From contig NZ_JAKJHX010000166.1 of assembly GCF_021648855.1 (NCBI RefSeq), positions 325 through 8,461 of the forward strand: a DNA stretch of 8,137 bases, given 5' to 3'. The stretch comes from Tychonema litorale BBK16. Lineage in GTDB: Bacteria; Cyanobacteriota; Cyanobacteriia; Cyanobacteriales; Microcoleaceae. The notes under the pieces are model-generated. The model had not been told where the DNA came from. It was given only the letters and a program-made list of their open reading frames with translations, and made no database searches. Positions 5,146 to 8,137 of this stretch are shown in pieces. The translations under genes were made by a program, and so were the position numbers. Each line of letters starts with the position of its first letter. The stretch's first letter is position 1.

Positions 5146-7995
5146 TTATTTACTTAACTTAAAGTAAAACGTTGCTCCTCGATCAGGTGCACTTTCTGCC
5201 CAAATCGTGCCGCCGTGGCGCTGAATAATCCGCCAGGCGATCGCTAAACCGATCCCAGTACCTTCAAATTCTCTCTGGGAGTGCAGTCTCGCAAAGGCTC
5301 CAAACAGTTGATCGGCATATTCCATCTCAAAACCGACACCGTTATCCTTGACAAAAATCGTTCCATCTGGTAAGGAATCAATAACTATTTTAGCTGGATT
5401 GCGTCCGCGACTAAACTTGACGGCATTGCTAATCAAGTTGCTCAACACCTGTTGCAGCAAGATGGGATCTCCGGTGACTGAAGGCAAGTATCTGATTTCA
5501 AATTCAGCGGTGGCGAGGGTTTGGGTCAAATCTACCACTGTTCGGGCTTGAGCCAGTTTAATCGCAGTTTGTACCAAGTCGGTGAGGTCGATCGGAATTT
5601 GGATTAACTCGGTGCGCCCCACCCGCGAAAGAGTGAGCAAACCGTCAATCAACAGACTCATTTTTTGGCTGCTGTCCTCAATTACTTGCATATAATGAAC
5701 TATTTTGCGATCGTCCAAAACCGACCTTGCGACAAGTTGTTGTCTCAAAGCACTGACAAAACCTGAAATATGTCGCAAAGGCGCGCGCAAGTCGTGGGAA
5801 ACTGAGTAAGAAAAAGATTCTAATTCTTGATTAGCTATTTCTAATTGCTCTGTGCGTTCTGACAAAGCTTGTTTTGTTTCAATCAACTCAGTGATATCGC
5901 GAGAAGTACCAATTAAAGCATAAATCTCGCCATCCACATTTCTCAAGGGAATTTTAAAAGTATCGAAGTAAGTAGTTTTGTTATCTAAAAAACTAAATTC
6001 TTCCTGAAAGTGTAGAGTTTCGCCGGATTCAAATACGTGCAAATTTTCTCGTGCAAACTGTTCTGCGAGTTTGGTGGGAAAACATTCAAAAACTGTTTTG
6101 CCCTGCATCTCTTTTGTGCTTTTGAATCCGGCAATTTTGGCAACAGATTTGTTGACAAAAGGCTGGCGCATATTTTCGCGTTCTACAACAAAAATGCGAT
6201 CGGGCAAAGCATCAAAAAAAGTCTCTAGTTCAGCGGTACGCTGGGCGACTTGAGCTTCTAAAGTTTCGTTGAGTTCTTTGAGTTCAGCTTCGACCCTTTT
6301 GCGATCGGTAATATCTTGACCAATCCCGATATATCTGCCGTCTGAGAGGCGAACATTTGCCCAAGAAGTGTCGATAATTCGCCCGTCTCTAACTTTAGTT
6401 TTGAAGTCGCACCCGTTTTCAGTTGCTGCTTGAATGAATTCTAAAACCTGTTGGCGGTATTCTGGTTGCGGATAAAATTCGGCCAACATATCGCGGTCTT
6501 TGATTTCTGCAAAACTCCAGCCGAGCACTTGTTCCCAGTGGCGGTTTACCCAGCTTATTTCACCGCTGTTGCCCAAGAATGCGATCATGACCGGCACGTT
6601 GTCGAAGATTGTTTGCAGCAATTCTTTTTGCTGTTTTAATGATTCTTCGGCCCTTTTGCGATCGGTCAAATCCAGTACAAAACTGACACCAAACTCTTGA
6701 GAACCTTCCGAAAGTGCAGCGCCGAGTAAAACAGGAACGCGACTGCCGTCTCGTCGGATGTATTCTTTTTCAAAGGGAAGCAATTTGCTGTTCCTAGCCA
6801 GTTCTGCAAGTTTTTCTTCGTCTAGGCTGCGATATTCTGGGGGTGTCATTTCTTGCCAGTTAATTCTTCCTGAAAGCAGATCATCCCGCGTGTAATCTAC
6901 CGTGTTCAGAAAAGCGCCATTGGCCTCTGTAATGTTGCCGTTGATATCCCAATAAATTATGCCAATAATGTTAGATTCAACGATAGTTCTAAATTTGGCT
7001 TCGCTTTGACGCAACTGTAATTCGGTTTGTTTGAGTTCTGTGATGTCGCGGGCGATGACTAACACTGTTTCGACCCAATTGTCTTCTGCAAATTCGGGAA
7101 TAACTCGACAGTGATAGTATTTTTTGCCGTGGGGAGTGGAAAGTTCAAATTCTATAGTTTCTTGTTTGCCTGTACCGAAAACTTTGAGACAAGCTTCATT
7201 CCACAAATTGCAAAAATGAGTTGGCATTCCTGATTCTTGGTTTGTTTTGCCGATGAATTCGCCTCGGAGTTTTCCGGTTACTGCTTCCACTGCTTGGTTG
7301 ATGTAAAGGTGGCACAATTGTCGATCGCACCGGGCGATCATATCAGTCGCATTTTCGGCTAGGGCTGTGAAAGCCTGTTCGCGCCGACGCAGTTCTTCTT
7401 GAGTGCGGTGACGTTCAGTTACATCTAGGACAAATGAGAGAATTGAAACTACTTTTCCTGCTGCATCTATCTGTGCTGAATTGTTCCATTCGCAGTGAAT
7501 TACAGAACCATCTTTAGTATAATTGCGGTTGTGGCAAATATTACGGGGTTCGCTGCCGTCTAAGAGTTTATTTGTGACTAATTTGACTTGCTCGAAATCT
7601 TCTGTATAAACTATTGGCCATTCGTGCCAGTATTTACCAATGATTTCTGCGGTTTTCCAGCCAAATATTTGTTCAGCCATTGGCGACCAACGCACAACGC
7701 GAAATTCGCTATCCCATTCTATAACTGCCATTGGCGAGTTGGCGACATGAAACTCTAGTCGCGAGGCGGCTTGCTTCCTTTTGATTTTTAGCTGGTGACG
7801 CAGTTGTTTGAATTTGGCAAGTTTCTCACCTATTGTTTGTGAGTTTTCGGGGTTGATTTGCCCAAGTCCATCGATGATTTGTGATGTTTGTGCTTCTAAT
7901 TCTTCCCAAGCTAATTCTAAGGCTGATTCCGCCTGCTCTAGCTGAGTGATGCTGTTGAGAAACAGTGGGACACTTTGGACGGGAATTTCAGGCAT
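5146..7995 (-). CDS. Soluble multi-PAS sensor histidine kinase
   Basis: This 949-residue kinase has no signal peptide or membrane segment, so it should sense cytoplasmic cues. An N-terminal helical, probably coiled-coil region (about 15-80) precedes four PAS/PAC units (about 81-197, 206-322, 332-448 and 459-568). A coiled coil (about 565-592) leads to a fifth PAS (about 590-705), and a second helix (705-727) enters the kinase core. The H-box SVSHDLRAPLRH carries the phospho-acceptor His734. The ATPase domain shows the N-box (Asn853, Asn857), G1 DNGVGF at 884-889, the F-box around 898-901 and G2 GTGIGL at 912-917, so the kinase should be active. The core resembles phytochrome-type kinases that act on separate receiver proteins, but no bilin-binding GAF/PHY or flavin-binding LOV motif is visible, so the ligands are unknown. 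There is no receiver or HPt domain of its own; the REC-GGDEF-EAL gene 178 bp downstream on the same strand is the obvious partner. The ATG has only a weak AAGA upstream. Confidence 0.94.
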   Translation of the reverse strand: MPEIPVQSVPLFLNSITQLEQAESALELAWEELEAQTSQIIDGLGQINPENSQTIGEKLAKFKQLRHQLKIKRKQAASRLEFHVANSPMAVIEWDSEFRVVRWSPMAEQIFGWKTAEIIGKYWHEWPIVYTEDFEQVKLVTNKLLDGSEPRNICHNRNYTKDGSVIHCEWNNSAQIDAAGKVVSILSFVLDVTERHRTQEELRRREQAFTALAENATDMIARCDRQLCHLYINQAVEAVTGKLRGEFIGKTNQESGMPTHFCNLWNEACLKVFGTGKQETIEFELSTPHGKKYYHCRVIPEFAEDNWVETVLVIARDITELKQTELQLRQSEAKFRTIVESNIIGIIYWDINGNITEANGAFLNTVDYTRDDLLSGRINWQEMTPPEYRSLDEEKLAELARNSKLLPFEKEYIRRDGSRVPVLLGAALSEGSQEFGVSFVLDLTDRKRAEESLKQQKELLQTIFDNVPVMIAFLGNSGEISWVNRHWEQVLGWSFAEIKDRDMLAEFYPQPEYRQQVLEFIQAATENGCDFKTKVRDGRIIDTSWANVRLSDGRYIGIGQDITDRKRVEAELKELNETLEAQVAQRTAELETFFDALPDRIFVVERENMRQPFVNKSVAKIAGFKSTKEMQGKTVFECFPTKLAEQFARENLHVFESGETLHFQEEFSFLDNKTTYFDTFKIPLRNVDGEIYALIGTSRDITELIETKQALSERTEQLEIANQELESFSYSVSHDLRAPLRHISGFVSALRQQLVARSVLDDRKIVHYMQVIEDSSQKMSLLIDGLLTLSRVGRTELIQIPIDLTDLVQTAIKLAQARTVVDLTQTLATAEFEIRYLPSVTGDPILLQQVLSNLISNAVKFSRGRNPAKIVIDSLPDGTIFVKDNGVGFEMEYADQLFGAFARLHSQREFEGTGIGLAIAWRIIQRHGGTIWAESAPDRGATFYFKLSK

Positions 7996-8090
7996 ATTCT
8001 TGACTATTAGGCAAGTTTTGCTTTCAGGAGTAAAAAATAAAACTGAATAATAAAAAATTAAACTTATTCTTGAATTTTACATTTTTAGTG

Positions 8091-8119
8091 ATTATAGTAG
8101 ATATCTCAAGCTTGATCAA
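8091..8119 (-). promoter_or_regulatory. Sigma70-type promoter of the histidine kinase gene
   Basis: On the minus strand a TTGATC -35 hexamer (8114-8119) and a perfect TATAAT -10 hexamer (8091-8096) are separated by exactly 17 bp. A start site near 8084 would give an AT-rich leader of nearly 90 nt before the ATG at 7995. A perfect 10-bp palindrome, tcaagcttga (8106-8115), overlaps the -35 and spacer and an 8-bp palindrome, ttgatcaa (8112-8119), covers the -35 itself, so a repressor or activator could bind here. Confidence 0.65.
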
Positions 8120-8137
8120 CAAAATATTTAGAAAGAA

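Noticed and set aside
5149..5168. Inverted repeat tttactt / aagtaaa at the kinase stop codon as a terminator
   Set aside because: The stem is almost entirely A-T, partly inside the coding region, and no U-run follows on the minus strand.
7995..8073. Direct repeat tattcttga at 7995-8003 and 8065-8073 in the kinase leader
   Set aside because: Only 9 bp in AT-rich DNA, two copies, with no promoter-related placement; likely chance.

Overview
The window looks like chromosomal DNA of a filamentous cyanobacterium. The octamer GCGATCGC (the cyanobacterial HIP1 palindrome) occurs six times in 8.1 kb, at 187, 1539, 4096, 4155, 4573 and 5237, together with many one-base variants. The coding style (multi-PAS kinases, a REC-GAF-PAS-GGDEF-EAL protein, a GH57 glycogen enzyme) and the short-period tandem repeats fit the same group. 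An Oscillatoriales-type genome such as Microcoleus or Oscillatoria is my inference, not something the sequence proves.

All three genes lie on the minus strand, so transcription runs from high to low coordinates. First is a soluble sensor histidine kinase with five predicted PAS domains (7995 to 5146), preceded by a near-consensus sigma70-type promoter (TTGATC, 17 bp, TATAAT). Next is a response regulator carrying GAF, two PAS, GGDEF and EAL domains (4967 to 1749). Last is a GH57 glycoside hydrolase of the 1,4-alpha-glucan branching enzyme type (1645 to 56), followed by a perfect 8-bp hairpin near the window edge.

The kinase and the regulator form a plausible two-component pair. The kinase would pass phosphate to Asp54 of the receiver domain, and that would bias one protein able in principle both to make and to degrade cyclic di-GMP: all recognisable catalytic motifs of both output domains are intact and the GGDEF half keeps an RxxD inhibitory site. 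The link to the GH57 gene is only by position. No strong terminator is visible between the genes, so read-through is possible, but the gaps (178 and 103 bp) also leave room for separate promoters.

Non-coding and repeat features worth attention: five tandem heptamers (consensus rgrcata) at 5079-5113 between kinase and regulator; a 14-bp perfect AT palindrome at 4987-5000 just upstream of the regulator start; and a low-complexity in-frame insert of about 47 codons (2541-2681) in the GGDEF-EAL linker, whose DNA has a roughly 9-bp repeat period and an inverted repeat and looks repeat-derived. No RNA genes, CRISPR array, transposase or phage genes were seen. The genes themselves belong to known families; the less ordinary points are the domain combination, the repeat-derived linker and the regulatory palindromes.
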